Of a stretch of DNA of 64,000 nucleotides, positions 7,663-17,100 are shown in pieces. A program made the position numbers and the translations under genes. The notes beneath the pieces were generated by a model. It was not told the DNA's origin, searched no databases, and saw only the letters and a list, made by a program, of their open reading frames with translations. Positions within the stretch are counted from its first letter, which is position 1; every line of letters begins with the position of its first letter. Source of the stretch: Neomegalonema sp. (GTDB lineage: Bacteria; Pseudomonadota; Alphaproteobacteria; Rhodobacterales; Rhodobacteraceae); assembly GCA_022760435.1 (NCBI GenBank), contig JALEFY010000019.1:1-64000 (forward strand), in the 5' to 3' direction.

Positions 7663-9753
7663 TCACGCCATCCCCAGCACGGCCGGTTTCACATTCGAGC
7701 CAATCTCCTCGAAGGACAGCACCGGGTTGCTCACGCCCTTCGCCGACAACACCTCACGCAGGAAGCGGCGGCGGCGGGTCGAGGTGACGATCGCCGGGAA
7801 GCGCCCGGCCTCCGAAGCCTTGGCCAGGCGATCGCGCACCGCATTGGCCAGCCGGTTGAACTCCTGCGGCGGCAGCGCCACCCCGCCCAGGGGATCGTTG
7901 CCGCTCTCATGCTCGGAGAACAGCGCCTCCCATTCGGGGCTGAGCTGGATCAGCGGCAGCGAGCCATCTTCATCGGTGAGCTTGGCCACCAGCAGGAAGC
8001 CGATGCGCTGGCGCACATATTCGGCGATCTGCTCGGGCGTCTGATAGGTGGTGCGGGCCTCGGCAATCGCCTCGAGGATCATCGGCAGGTTGCGGATCGA
8101 GACCCGCTCCTCGAGCAGCAGCCGCAGCACCGATTGCAGCAGATCCATCGGCACCCGATCGGGGATGAAGTCATCGAGCAGCGAACGGTTCGCCGCCGCC
8201 CGCCCCTCATTGGAGGGTTTGGCGTATTCATCGAGCAGTTTCTTGAGGCTGCGGCGGGTGAACAGGCGCGAGAAATTGCGCTGGATGGTCTCGAGCAGAT
8301 GGGTCGCGACCACCTCGACCGGCGTCACCACCGGCAGACCCAGCATCGCGGCCTCTTCCTGCTCTTCCTCGGGGATCCAGCGCGCGGGGGCGCCGTAGAC
8401 CGGTTCCTTGACATTCTCGCCCTTGACCGCCAGCGGCATGTCCTCGCGCGTGAGGGTCAGCACCTTGCCCGGACGCAGCGTATCGCCGGCGCATTTGACC
8501 CCCTGGATCTTGATCGCATATTGGCCGACCGGCAGCAGCGGATTATCGGTCAGGCGCACCTCGGGCATGATGAACCCGTATTCGGTGGCAATATGCCGGC
8601 GCATATTGGCGATCCGGTTCTCGAGCCCGGTCCCGGCATCCATGGCAAGGCTGATGAGATCGGGCGCGAACTCGACATGGATCTCATCGACATCGATCAG
8701 ATCGCCGAGCGCTGCCTTTTCCTTTTCCTGACGCTGCGGGGCTTGCTGAGCGGCGCGCGCCTTCGCTTCCGCCTCTCGATTGCGCCGCTGCCAGGCTCGC
8801 CAGGCGACAAAACCCAGCGCGCCCGATCCGGCCATGAAGGGCAGGAAGGGCAGGCCCGGCGCAATGGCGAGCAGGGCCATCATGGCCGAAACCGTCCCCA
8901 ATGCGCCCGGGTGCTCGGAAAGCTGACCGAACATCGCCTGATCGGACGAGCCCATCACCCCGCCCTTGGAGAGCAGCAGCGCGGCGGCAATCGAGATGAT
9001 CACCGACGGGATCTGACTCACCAGACCATCGCCCACCGTCAGCATGGCATAGGTCTCGATCGCCTCACCGAAGGCGAGCCCCTGATAGCCCATGCCCATC
9101 GCGATCCCCATCACCAGGTTCAGGATGGTGATGAGCAGACCGGCGACCGCGTCCCCTTTCACGAATTTCGACACACCATCGAGTGAGCCGAAGAAGGTTG
9201 TCTCTTCCTGCTCGATCTTGCGGCGGGCCTTGGCTTCCTCATGGGTGATCGCACCGGAGGCCAGATCGCTATCAATGGCGAGCTGTTTGCCGGGCATCCC
9301 GTCCAGAGCGAAGCGCGCCCCGACCTCGGCCATCCGGCCCGCGCCCTTGGTGATCACGATGAAGTTCACGATCAAGAGCACGCAGAACACGACGAGACCC
9401 AGGAACAGATTGCCGCCCATCACGAAGGAGGCAAAACCCTCGATCACCCCGCCTGCCGCGCTCGGCCCGGTATGCCCCTCGCCAATGATCAGCTTGGTCG
9501 AGGAGACGTTGAGCGACAGCCGCAAGATCAGCGAGGCGAGCAGCACGGTCGGAAAGGCAGAGAAATCCAGCGGGCGCTCGACGAACAATGTCAGCACCAG
9601 GATCAGGATCGCCAATCCGAACGAGACGGCAAAACCGATATCGAGCATGAAACTCGGCATCGGCAGGATCATCATGGTAATGACCGTGAGCAGCGCGAGC
9701 GCCAGCAGCACGGTCGGTTGGAAAACGGAATTCAGAGAAAGGTTTGTTGGCAT
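7663..9753 (-). CDS. flhA: Flagellar export gate protein FlhA
   Basis: FlhA forms the nonameric export gate ring and uses the proton gradient for export. The 696-residue protein has an eight-helix N-terminal membrane domain with family hallmarks (LPMPSFMLDIGFAVSFG, LNVSSTKLIIGEGH, GRMAEVGARFALDGMPGKQL). The large cytoplasmic domain includes RSLLDDFIPDRVPMDLLQ. I chose the ATG at 9753. An in-frame TTG at 9795, overlapping the previous stop as TTGA, would add 14 residues but lacks a ribosome site. It lies downstream of the lytic transglycosylase gene. Confidence 0.95.
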   Translation of the reverse strand: MPTNLSLNSVFQPTVLLALALLTVITMMILPMPSFMLDIGFAVSFGLAILILVLTLFVERPLDFSAFPTVLLASLILRLSLNVSSTKLIIGEGHTGPSAAGGVIEGFASFVMGGNLFLGLVVFCVLLIVNFIVITKGAGRMAEVGARFALDGMPGKQLAIDSDLASGAITHEEAKARRKIEQEETTFFGSLDGVSKFVKGDAVAGLLITILNLVMGIAMGMGYQGLAFGEAIETYAMLTVGDGLVSQIPSVIISIAAALLLSKGGVMGSSDQAMFGQLSEHPGALGTVSAMMALLAIAPGLPFLPFMAGSGALGFVAWRAWQRRNREAEAKARAAQQAPQRQEKEKAALGDLIDVDEIHVEFAPDLISLAMDAGTGLENRIANMRRHIATEYGFIMPEVRLTDNPLLPVGQYAIKIQGVKCAGDTLRPGKVLTLTREDMPLAVKGENVKEPVYGAPARWIPEEEQEEAAMLGLPVVTPVEVVATHLLETIQRNFSRLFTRRSLKKLLDEYAKPSNEGRAAANRSLLDDFIPDRVPMDLLQSVLRLLLEERVSIRNLPMILEAIAEARTTYQTPEQIAEYVRQRIGFLLVAKLTDEDGSLPLIQLSPEWEALFSEHESGNDPLGGVALPPQEFNRLANAVRDRLAKASEAGRFPAIVTSTRRRRFLREVLSAKGVSNPVLSFEEIGSNVKPAVLGMA

Positions 9754-9791
9754 CTTCGGCTCAAAGCTTGGCCCGTTCTCGAGCGCTGGTG

Positions 9792-10628
9792 TCAAAAAAG
9801 CGGTTTGGCCGAGCGCAAGAGGCCCGGCTTGTTGGCATTGATGCTGCGCAGCAGACCGGCTTGCGGGGCCTGCTCGCGTTGTCGTTGCAGGGTTTGCAGG
9901 GGAAACTCCTGGGCCAGATGCGACCAGGGTGACGGCTTTGCGGCTGGTTGCGGCGGGGCGGCAGGCGCATGCCGGGCGGCTCGCGCGGAGGTAGTGACCC
10001 GCTCGACCGGTGCCGGGGCCAGTCGAGGCCGCTCGGTCCGGACTGCGGCAGGCTCATCCGCCTCGAGCAAGGCCTTCTCGCGCAGGCTCAGATAAGCGGT
10101 CTTCACAAGGCCCCGATAGCGCTCCGCGTGCTGGCGGGTGCGCGAGTGATAATAGCCAGCCGCGATCGCCCAATCCTTGGTCTCGGCATGAAGCTTGGCC
10201 AGAAAGCGCGCAGCGTAGCGGGCATTGGCCAGCGGGTCGATCATCTGCTCAAGCGAGGCGAACCCCTCGCCATGCCAACGGTGATTGAGTTGCAGGCAGC
10301 CGACATCAAAGGACCGCGCGCCGCGGGCTTGCTCGGAGCGCACATAGTCGAGCGCTGCCGCGCGGCTGTCGAACCAGCGGCCCTTGCCTTCCATATTGAC
10401 GGTCCAGGGCCAGGCCGTGCGCGCACCATCAAGGGTGCGTCCGCTCTCGACCAGTGCCAGCGAGCGCAAGAGCCGCTCGGGCACGCCGCGCTCAGCCGCT
10501 GCAATCGCGATCGCACGATCACACAGCGCGCCATCATGCGCACGGCTCGGTGCCGCGAGCGCGGTTTGCGCAATCACGGTGCCGAACAGTACGAACAGGG
10601 CAGCGAAGTAGTGAATTGGCCGGAGCAT
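9792..10628 (-). CDS. Secreted lytic transglycosylase of the flagellar cluster (SltF-like)
   Basis: A 278-residue protein with an N-terminal signal peptide (hydrophobic core FAALFVLFGTVIAQTALA) and an SLT domain: catalytic Glu E61 in LALVESGR, then RSFDVGCLQLNHRWH, NARYAARFLAKLH and AAGYYHSRT. The C-terminal third is Pro/Ala/Arg-rich and probably disordered. It lies between fliQ and flhA. In Rhodobacter, SltF opens the peptidoglycan so that the rod can pass, so the same job is likely here. The open frame extends upstream into fliQ; the ATG at 10628 directly precedes the signal peptide and follows the fliQ stop by four bases. Confidence 0.88.
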   Translation of the reverse strand: MLRPIHYFAALFVLFGTVIAQTALAAPSRAHDGALCDRAIAIAAAERGVPERLLRSLALVESGRTLDGARTAWPWTVNMEGKGRWFDSRAAALDYVRSEQARGARSFDVGCLQLNHRWHGEGFASLEQMIDPLANARYAARFLAKLHAETKDWAIAAGYYHSRTRQHAERYRGLVKTAYLSLREKALLEADEPAAVRTERPRLAPAPVERVTTSARAARHAPAAPPQPAAKPSPWSHLAQEFPLQTLQRQREQAPQAGLLRSINANKPGLLRSAKPLF

Positions 10629-10632
10629 CGGA

Positions 10633-10905
10633 TCAAGCCTTCCCGGCAATGAGCGGAATGATGATATCCTGAAAGAATGACACCAGCTCCTGGCCCATGA
10701 AGGACATGGACAGCCAGAAAACCACCCCCATGGCGGCGGTCTTGGGCACAAAGGTCAGCGTCATTTCCTGGATCGAGGTCAGCGCCTGGAACAGACCGAT
10801 CACCAGACCAAAGATCAGCGCTGCCGCCAGGATCGGCGCCGAGACGACGACCGCCGTCCACAGCGCTTCCTTCAGGATATCGAACAGGGCGGCATCGGTA
10901 AGCAT
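10633..10905 (-). CDS. fliQ: Flagellar export protein FliQ
   Basis: FliQ is a small export-gate subunit with two membrane hairpin segments. The 90-residue protein shows ALWTAVVVSAPILAAALIFG, then GLFQALTSIQEMTLTFVPK, the most conserved FliQ stretch, then a second membrane segment. The ATG at 10905 is chosen over an upstream one because GAAAGG lies at proper spacing and the length equals the family norm of about 89. Confidence 0.95.
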   Translation of the reverse strand: MLTDAALFDILKEALWTAVVVSAPILAAALIFGLVIGLFQALTSIQEMTLTFVPKTAAMGVVFWLSMSFMGQELVSFFQDIIIPLIAGKA

Positions 10906-11070
10906 CAAGGACCTTTCAGGCAGCACGGGGCGATCGGCAGTGCGCGCGGCGCACGGCGCAGATCACCCGCGAAGCGTGGCTGCAAGCGACAAGCAGGAGA
11001 CAAGCAAGAGACCGGCAGGAGAGCGGCAGGAGGCGAGAAAGCCCAAAGCAAGCAGGACAGGCGCGCCGGA

Positions 11071-11391
11071 TCAGACCGGCATGCGCAGGATTTCCTGATA
11101 GGCTTCGACCACCTTGTCGCGAACGGTCACTGCGGTCTCCAGCGCCAGTTCGGTCGCGGCCAGCGCCTCGACCACCGAATGCGCATCGGCCTTGCCCGCA
11201 AGACCCTGCATCGCGGTCTGCTCACCGCGTACAATGGTGTCGACGGTGTCCTGAGCGACATCGGCGAGGGTTTCGGCGAAATCCTTGCGCGGGGCTTGCT
11301 CGGTCGCCGGACGCAGCTCGCTCGAGGCCGGCTTGGCCGCGGCGATCGCCTGGCCGTAGAGTTTATGGGCGGTTTTTGAGCCGAGATCCAT
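11071..11391 (-). CDS. fliE: Flagellar MS ring-rod junction protein FliE
   Basis: FliE connects the MS ring to the rod. The 106-residue protein has a variable, Ala/Pro-rich N-terminus and the conserved helical C-terminus: MQGLAGKADAHSVVEALAAT and ALETAVTVRDKVVEAYQEIL, ending in RMPV. It sits between flgC and fliQ. The 165-base gap to fliQ contains short AGGAGAC/CAGGAG-type direct repeats and no gene. Confidence 0.92.
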   Translation of the reverse strand: MDLGSKTAHKLYGQAIAAAKPASSELRPATEQAPRKDFAETLADVAQDTVDTIVRGEQTAMQGLAGKADAHSVVEALAATELALETAVTVRDKVVEAYQEILRMPV

Positions 11392-11479
11392 CTGGTTTCT
11401 CCAGTTTCAGCATGTGGTTGCAGGCAGGGTAGCAGTCAGCCAAGCGCGCAGATTTCCCGGCGCGAAGCGTAGGGCGCGC

Positions 11480-11872
11480 TCAGCGGCGCAGCAGATCGAG
11501 CACGCTCGAATACATGCGCCGGCTTTGATCGAAGAGCCCGACATTGGCGGCGTAAGACCGGTTGGCCTCGCGCGCATCGGCCATCTCGGCGATCATGTTC
11601 ACGTTCGACATCTGCACGATGCCCTCTTCATTCGCCATCGGGTGCGAAGGATTGTATTCCTCACGCAGCGGCGATTGATCGAGCGAGATCTGATCCAGCG
11701 CCACCTTGTTGACCCCGGTGGCCTGATCGATCACGTCGCGAAACGACACTTGCTTGCGCCGATAGCCGGGCGTGTCGGCATTGGCGACATTCTCCGAGAC
11801 CAGGCGGATGCGCTCGCTTTGCACGGCCATCCCGCTCGAGGAGATCTTGAGGGCTTTGAAGAGGTCCTGCAT
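11480..11872 (-). CDS. flgC: Flagellar proximal rod protein FlgC
   Basis: FlgC forms part of the proximal rod. The 130-residue protein has the rod N-terminal signature SENVANADTPGYRRKQVSF, an acidic middle section with NPSHPMANEEGIVQMSNVN, and the matching C-terminal helix EANRSYAANVGLFDQSRRM. It follows flgB by 36 bases, the standard order. Confidence 0.95.
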   Translation of the reverse strand: MQDLFKALKISSSGMAVQSERIRLVSENVANADTPGYRRKQVSFRDVIDQATGVNKVALDQISLDQSPLREEYNPSHPMANEEGIVQMSNVNMIAEMADAREANRSYAANVGLFDQSRRMYSSVLDLLRR

Positions 11873-11908
11873 TCTTGCATTCCTTCCGGCTCGAAAAGAG
11901 GTGGGCGG

Positions 11909-12271
11909 TTACTTGCGGCCCAGGCTCATCCGCATGAGATCCATGGACTTGCGATAGATGGAGATGGCAGCGTCATGGCTCGCCTGAGCCTCGGTGGCGC
12001 GGACCATCTGATCCTCGATCGAGACGGTGTTGCCATTCGGGCTGGCCTGCACATCCTCGATCAGCATCTCGGCGACGCGACCCTGCAAGGAGCGCATCTC
12101 GCCGCGCTTTTTCGCGCGCAGGGCTTTTTCCGCATCGAAGCGCTCGACATCGCGGGCCTTGTATCCCGGCGTGTCGGCATTGGCGATGTTCTCTGCCACC
12201 ACCTTGTGACGCTGCGCCGAATGACGGGCCAGCGCGCTGGCGAGGTTCAGAATGCTCAAACTGTCGGCCAT
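11909..12271 (-). CDS. flgB: Flagellar basal-body rod protein FlgB
   Basis: FlgB is the most proximal rod subunit. The 120-residue protein carries the rod motif AENIANADTPGYKARDV and a C-terminal helix (THDAA-like region HDAAISIYRKSMDLM). It is slightly shorter than enterobacterial FlgB. It is the first gene of the minus-strand flagellar run. The 209-base spacer to the divergent fliI contains one TTAA but no TTAA-N7-TTAA CtrA box and no clear sigma-54 site. Confidence 0.92.
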   Translation of the reverse strand: MADSLSILNLASALARHSAQRHKVVAENIANADTPGYKARDVERFDAEKALRAKKRGEMRSLQGRVAEMLIEDVQASPNGNTVSIEDQMVRATEAQASHDAAISIYRKSMDLMRMSLGRK

Positions 12272-12480
12272 GTTCCCAGACCTTCCGTGTCGACCCGCCC
12301 GGTTCCTTCTGAGAACACAAATAAAGGCGGGGATAGATGTTGGTTTGAGTTGACCCTAGCGCAGCAAGCTTAATGAAAAGTGGAGCCCGAGCAGGTTTTG
12401 TAAGATCGAATTTGTGATAATGGACAGGATGATAACCTGACCCGCCTAACAACACATCAACCAGAGGTTGCGGATCGAGC

Positions 12481-13803
12481 ATGGACAACAAAAAAATCAC
12501 CTCCGCGCTGTCCGAAGTGCGCCGAACCCGCATCGGCGGGGCGGTTTGCGCCCTGCGTGACAATACCGTGCGCATCTCCGGGCTCGGGGCCGAGGCGCGG
12601 ATCGGCGATGGCATCCGTCTGGTGATGAAATCGGGCGAGGATGTATTGGGCGAGATTGTCGGGCTCGAACACGGCACCGCCATTGCCATGACCTTCTCGC
12701 CGATCGATGGTGCCTCGGTCGGGGACCGGGTCTGGCTGGAGGAAGCGCCGCAGCCCGCGCCTTGCGAGGACTGGCTCGGCCATGTCGTCAACGCTTTCGG
12801 GCGCACGGTTGATGATCATCCCCTGCCCCGCGGCGGCGACGAGCAGCCCTTGCGCGCCGCCCCGCCCCCCTCGATGCTGCGCAAGCCGGTCGGCACGCGG
12901 CTCTCCACTGGCCATGCGACCTTTGACACCATGCTGCCGCTTTGCGAAGGCCAGCGGGTTGGCATCTTCGCAGGCTCGGGGATCGGCAAGTCGCGGCTGC
13001 TCGGTGCGCTGGCGCAGCGAATGAGCGCCGATGTGGTGGTGATCGGCTTGATCGGCGAGCGTGGGCGCGAGGTGCGCGAATTCGTCGAGAAGACGCTCGG
13101 TGCCGAGGCGCTCAAGCGGGCGGTGGTGATCGCCGCCACCTCCGACGAGCCCGCCCCGGTCAAGCGCCGTGCCGCCTGGCTGACGCTTGCGGTGGCGGAA
13201 TATTTTCGCGACCAGGGGCAGCAAGTGCTGCTGCTGTTCGACAGCCTCACCCGCTTTGCCGAGGCGCATCGCGAGGTTTCCCTCACCTCGGGCGAGGCGG
13301 GCTCTCTGGGCGGCTTTCCGCCCTCGACCACCAACATGATCGCAGGGCTGTGCGAGCGGGCGGGGCCCGGGCCGGAAGGCTCTGGCGACATCACCGCGAT
13401 CTTCACGGTGCTGGTGGCGGGTTCGAATATGGAAGAGCCGGTGGCCGATATCACCCGCGGGATCCTCGATGGGCATATCATCCTATCGCGCGAGATCGCC
13501 GAGCGCGGGCGCTTTCCGGCAATCGATGTGCGCCGCTCGGTCTCGCGTTCGCTGCCCGACGCGGCGAGCGACGCCGAAAACGCGATGATCTCACGGGCGC
13601 GGGCATTGCTCGCAACCTATGAGCAGGCGGCACCGATGATCCAGATCGGGCTCTACAATGCTGGCTCCGACCCGCAGATCGACGAGGCGATCCGGGTCTG
13701 GCCTGCCCTCGATGCCTTCTTTGCCGAGCATTCCGAGGGGCCCGAGGCGGCCTTTGCCCGGCTGGCGCAGATCCTGGCCCCGCCCGCCGCTCAGGCCGAG
13801 TGA
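12481..13803 (+). CDS. fliI: Flagellum-specific ATPase FliI
   Basis: FliI is the cytoplasmic ATPase that helps feed export substrates into the gate. The 440-residue protein has Walker A GSGIGKSR (serine in place of the usual threonine), Walker B LLLFDSLTRFAEAHRE, the ATPase motif GEAGSLGGFPPST, and the C-terminal LSREIAERGRFPAIDV typical of FliI/YscN. It is divergent from flgB. It ends seven bases before the convergent peptide transporter gene with no evident terminator between. Confidence 0.96.
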   Translation: MDNKKITSALSEVRRTRIGGAVCALRDNTVRISGLGAEARIGDGIRLVMKSGEDVLGEIVGLEHGTAIAMTFSPIDGASVGDRVWLEEAPQPAPCEDWLGHVVNAFGRTVDDHPLPRGGDEQPLRAAPPPSMLRKPVGTRLSTGHATFDTMLPLCEGQRVGIFAGSGIGKSRLLGALAQRMSADVVVIGLIGERGREVREFVEKTLGAEALKRAVVIAATSDEPAPVKRRAAWLTLAVAEYFRDQGQQVLLLFDSLTRFAEAHREVSLTSGEAGSLGGFPPSTTNMIAGLCERAGPGPEGSGDITAIFTVLVAGSNMEEPVADITRGILDGHIILSREIAERGRFPAIDVRRSVSRSLPDAASDAENAMISRARALLATYEQAAPMIQIGLYNAGSDPQIDEAIRVWPALDAFFAEHSEGPEAAFARLAQILAPPAAQAE

Positions 13804-13810
13804 CAAGAAC

Positions 13811-15928
13811 TCAGCCGCTATAGCCCTCGGCCAGCGCAATCACCGGCTCCATCTCCTCGAAGACCTGATCCTCGAGATGGCAGAGCACCTGATGGCCATC
13901 CGCGAGGGTCTTGAGCGGCGGTTCCTCGACATCGCACAGGCCCGCGATCACCCGCGGGCAGCGGGTGCAGAACGGGCAGCCTTTCGGCGGATTGAGCGCC
14001 GAAGGCAGCTCCCCCTCCAGCACGATCCGGCGCTTTTTCACCGAAGTATCGGCGATCGGCACCGCCGAGAGCAGCGCCTCGGTATAGGGATGATAGGGCG
14101 GCGCGTAGACCTGCTCGACCGAGCCTTGCTCGACGATATGGCCCAGATACATCACCACCACCCGGTCGGCCAGATAGCGCACCACCGACAGGTCATGGGA
14201 GATGAACAGCACGGTCGTCTTCTGCTCGCGCTGGATGTCCATCAAGAGCTGCGTGACCGCCGCCTGCACCGACACATCGAGCGCCGAGACCGGCTCATCG
14301 GCCACCACCACCTTCGGCTCGCCAGCAAAGGCGCGGGCGATGCCGACCCGCTGCTTTTGCCCGCCCGAGAGCTGACGCGGCTTGCGCTCATAGAACTCGC
14401 GCGGCAGCCGCACCGTGTCGAGCAGTTTGAGCACCCGCTCGCGCACCTCCTCGGGATCGGAGGCAACGCCGAACTTGCGGATCACCCGCGCGATCTGGCT
14501 GCCCACGGTATGCGCCGGGTTCAGGGTCTCGAACGGGTTCTGAAAGATGATCTGGAGCGCCCCGATCTCGTTGGGCGCGCGGCGGCGTACCGGAATGTTC
14601 GAGATATCGAGATCGCCGAGCATCACCCGGCCTTCGGTCGCGGTCTCGAGCCCGAGCAGCACCTTGGCGAGCGTGGACTTGCCGCAGCCTGATTCGCCAA
14701 CGATCGCCACGGTCTCGCCAGCATGGGCGTCGAAATCGATATCCTCATTCGCCTTCACATAGCGGCTCGCCTTGCCGCGGATCAGGGCCATCAGCGAGCG
14801 GTCCTTGATCTCGTAATATTTCTTCATGTGGTCGATCTCGAGCACCTGCGCGCCGATCTTTGGCGGCTCGGCCTGACGGCGGCGCGGGCGCGCGGCCTCC
14901 CAATCGATCGCATCCCAGCGCCGGCAACGCACGACATGGCTGCCTTTGGCATCAACCGGGCTCACCTTCAGAGGCGCGGGATCGTTGCACAGCCCCTCCT
15001 CAAAATAATCGCAGCGCGGGCCAAAGGTGCAGCCCGCCGGGCGCTCGGTCGGCAAGGGCATCTGCCCCTTGATCGGGATCAGCGGCCGCGCGTTCTTGTC
15101 AGCGCCGGGCAGCGGGATCGAGTTGAACAGCCCGCGCGTATAGGGGTGGCGCATCTCGTCGAACACATCGCGCACCGAGCCGTGCTCGACGGTCTTGCCC
15201 GAATAGAGCACCGAGATCTTGTCGCAGGTATTGAGGATCAGCCCGAGATTGTGGCTGATATAGATCAGCGACGTGCCGAACTCCTTGGCGATATCCTTGA
15301 TCAGCTCGACGATCCCGGCCTCCACCGTCACATCCAGCGCCGTGGTCGGCTCATCGAGCAGCATCAGCTTGGGCCCCGAGAGCAGCGCCATGGCGATCAC
15401 CACCCGTTGCTGCTGACCGCCCGAGATCTGATGCGGATAGGCGTTGAAGATCCGCTTGGGGTCGGGCAGACGCACCGCCGCCAGCATCTCCAGCACCCGC
15501 TCCTTCGCCTGATCGCGCGATAGCCCCTCATGGATCATCGGCACTTCGCAGAGCTGAGCGCCGATCTTCATCGCCGGATTGAGCGAGGACATCGGCTCCT
15601 GATAGACCATCGAGATCAGCGAGCCGCGCAAGGCGCGCAGCTCCAGCTCGCTCATGCTGGTCATGTCGCGGCCAAAGAAGCGCACGGCGCCGCCGGTGAT
15701 GGCGCCGTTCTTGCCCATGTATTGCATGATCGCGAGCGCGACGGTGGATTTGCCGCAGCCGCTCTCGCCCACCAGGCCGATCGCCTCATTGGCGCCGACG
15801 GTGAGGTTGAAATCCATCACTGCCGGGATCTCGCCAGCGCGGGTGTAATACGAGATGCACAGATCCTCGCATTGCAGCACCGGCGCCTTGGGGTCGAGCC
15901 CCAGTTTGTCGAACAGGGCAGCGTCCAT
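13811..15928 (-). CDS. Peptide-type ABC importer, fused double ATPase (DppD-DppF fusion)
   Basis: One 705-residue chain carries both nucleotide-binding domains of a peptide/nickel-type importer. The first has Walker A GESGCGKST (54-62), signature ISGGQQQR and Walker B LMLLDEPTTALD. The second has GESGCGKST, LSGGQKQR and VVVADEPVSALD. Each half ends in the oligopeptide-transporter C-terminal region with clustered cysteines (CTFGPRC; CPFCTRCP), which in this family can ligate an iron-sulfur cluster. Fused ATPases like this are frequent in Rhodobacterales. It is the last gene of the operon, 52 bases after the permease. Confidence 0.93.
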   Translation of the reverse strand: MDAALFDKLGLDPKAPVLQCEDLCISYYTRAGEIPAVMDFNLTVGANEAIGLVGESGCGKSTVALAIMQYMGKNGAITGGAVRFFGRDMTSMSELELRALRGSLISMVYQEPMSSLNPAMKIGAQLCEVPMIHEGLSRDQAKERVLEMLAAVRLPDPKRIFNAYPHQISGGQQQRVVIAMALLSGPKLMLLDEPTTALDVTVEAGIVELIKDIAKEFGTSLIYISHNLGLILNTCDKISVLYSGKTVEHGSVRDVFDEMRHPYTRGLFNSIPLPGADKNARPLIPIKGQMPLPTERPAGCTFGPRCDYFEEGLCNDPAPLKVSPVDAKGSHVVRCRRWDAIDWEAARPRRRQAEPPKIGAQVLEIDHMKKYYEIKDRSLMALIRGKASRYVKANEDIDFDAHAGETVAIVGESGCGKSTLAKVLLGLETATEGRVMLGDLDISNIPVRRRAPNEIGALQIIFQNPFETLNPAHTVGSQIARVIRKFGVASDPEEVRERVLKLLDTVRLPREFYERKPRQLSGGQKQRVGIARAFAGEPKVVVADEPVSALDVSVQAAVTQLLMDIQREQKTTVLFISHDLSVVRYLADRVVVMYLGHIVEQGSVEQVYAPPYHPYTEALLSAVPIADTSVKKRRIVLEGELPSALNPPKGCPFCTRCPRVIAGLCDVEEPPLKTLADGHQVLCHLEDQVFEEMEPVIALAEGYSG

Positions 15929-15980
15929 GCGCGGCCTCCTTTTGCTTTTGCCAGCCCGGCGCGCGGGCGGTCGGGCACGC

Positions 15981-17087
15981 TCAGTCGCGCAAGCTGATCT
16001 CGCGCAGCCCGTCGGCCATCAGGTTGAAGCCGAGGATCAATGAGCTGAGCGCGGCGGCCGGGATGATGATCATGTGATGGAAGGTCGCGCCCTTCGCCCG
16101 CGCCTCGGCGAGCATCGAGCCCCAATCGGGCTCGGGGGGCGGCAGGCCGAGCCCCAGAAAGCCCAAGGTCGCGATCGCGATCGTGGTATAGCCAAGCCGC
16201 AGGCAGGCATCGACGATCAGCGGCCCGCGCGCATTCGGAAGCAGCTCGAACAGCATGATATACCAGGCGCTCTCGCCGCGGGTCTGGGCAGCGGCGATAT
16301 AGTCGCGGGTCTTCAGGTCCAGCACCAGCCCGCGCACGATCCGCATGATCCCCGGCGCCGAGGCGAAGGTGACGGCGATGATCACATTCACCCCCGAGGC
16401 ACCAAGCTGGGTGATGATGATGATATAGAGCACCATCACCGGGAAGCTGAGCATGATATTGGCGACGAAGCTGATCACCTCATCGACCCAACCGCCCAGA
16501 TACCCGGCCATCACCCCGAACAGCATACCGACGATATAGGCGGTGGCGGTGGCCAGACTGGCCCAGACCAGCACCCGCTGCGCGCCCCAGATCAGCCGCG
16601 AGAGGATGTCCCGGCCCTTGTGATCAATGCCGAGCGTGTAGGTCTCGCCCTCATAGCTATAGCCAAACCAGGTCGGCTTTTCGAGCAACGCGCTTTGCGC
16701 CTCGGTCAGCTTCATGTCGGGGGCATAGGTCAGCAGGGTCTTGATCTGCAAGACCTCGCTCAGCCCCTTGAAGGCCGGGCTAACGGCGGTCGGATCGCGC
16801 AAGGGCAGCAGCGGCGCGGCGGTGGCGAGCAGCACCCAGAACAGCACCAGCGCGAGCCCGATCACCGCGATGCTCGACTCGCGCACCGACCACAGCGCAT
16901 TGAGCGCGAAGAACACCAGCGCCGCGCAGGCGATCGCCTGCACAAAAAGCGGTGCGCCCAGGCCCGATGCGATGGCGGCCAGCGCATAGAGCCCGATCGA
17001 CCAGGCCATCGCCGCGCGGGTTTCGCGGAAGGTGAAGAGCCGGGTGATGAACGGCGCCTCGCGGGTTTGGAGGGTTGCCTCACTCAT
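15981..17087 (-). CDS. Peptide-type ABC importer, permease (DppC-like, long form)
   Basis: Inner-membrane permease of the importer. The BPD_transp_1 domain in the second half has the EAA-loop equivalent AAAQTRGESAWYIMLFELLPNA that contacts the ATPase. At 368 residues it is longer than typical DppC (about 290) because of two or three extra N-terminal membrane helices and an extended periplasmic loop (around LTEAQSALLEKPTWFGYSY). An AAGGAGG ribosome site precedes the ATG. It lies 13 bases after the previous permease gene. Confidence 0.92.
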   Translation of the reverse strand: MSEATLQTREAPFITRLFTFRETRAAMAWSIGLYALAAIASGLGAPLFVQAIACAALVFFALNALWSVRESSIAVIGLALVLFWVLLATAAPLLPLRDPTAVSPAFKGLSEVLQIKTLLTYAPDMKLTEAQSALLEKPTWFGYSYEGETYTLGIDHKGRDILSRLIWGAQRVLVWASLATATAYIVGMLFGVMAGYLGGWVDEVISFVANIMLSFPVMVLYIIIITQLGASGVNVIIAVTFASAPGIMRIVRGLVLDLKTRDYIAAAQTRGESAWYIMLFELLPNARGPLIVDACLRLGYTTIAIATLGFLGLGLPPPEPDWGSMLAEARAKGATFHHMIIIPAAALSSLILGFNLMADGLREISLRD

Positions 17088-17100
17088 GTCATGGCCCTCC

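Noticed and set aside
12272-12480. CtrA box or sigma-54 promoter between flgB and fliI
   Set aside because: Only one TTAA half-site is present and no GG-N10-GC element at a sensible place was seen.
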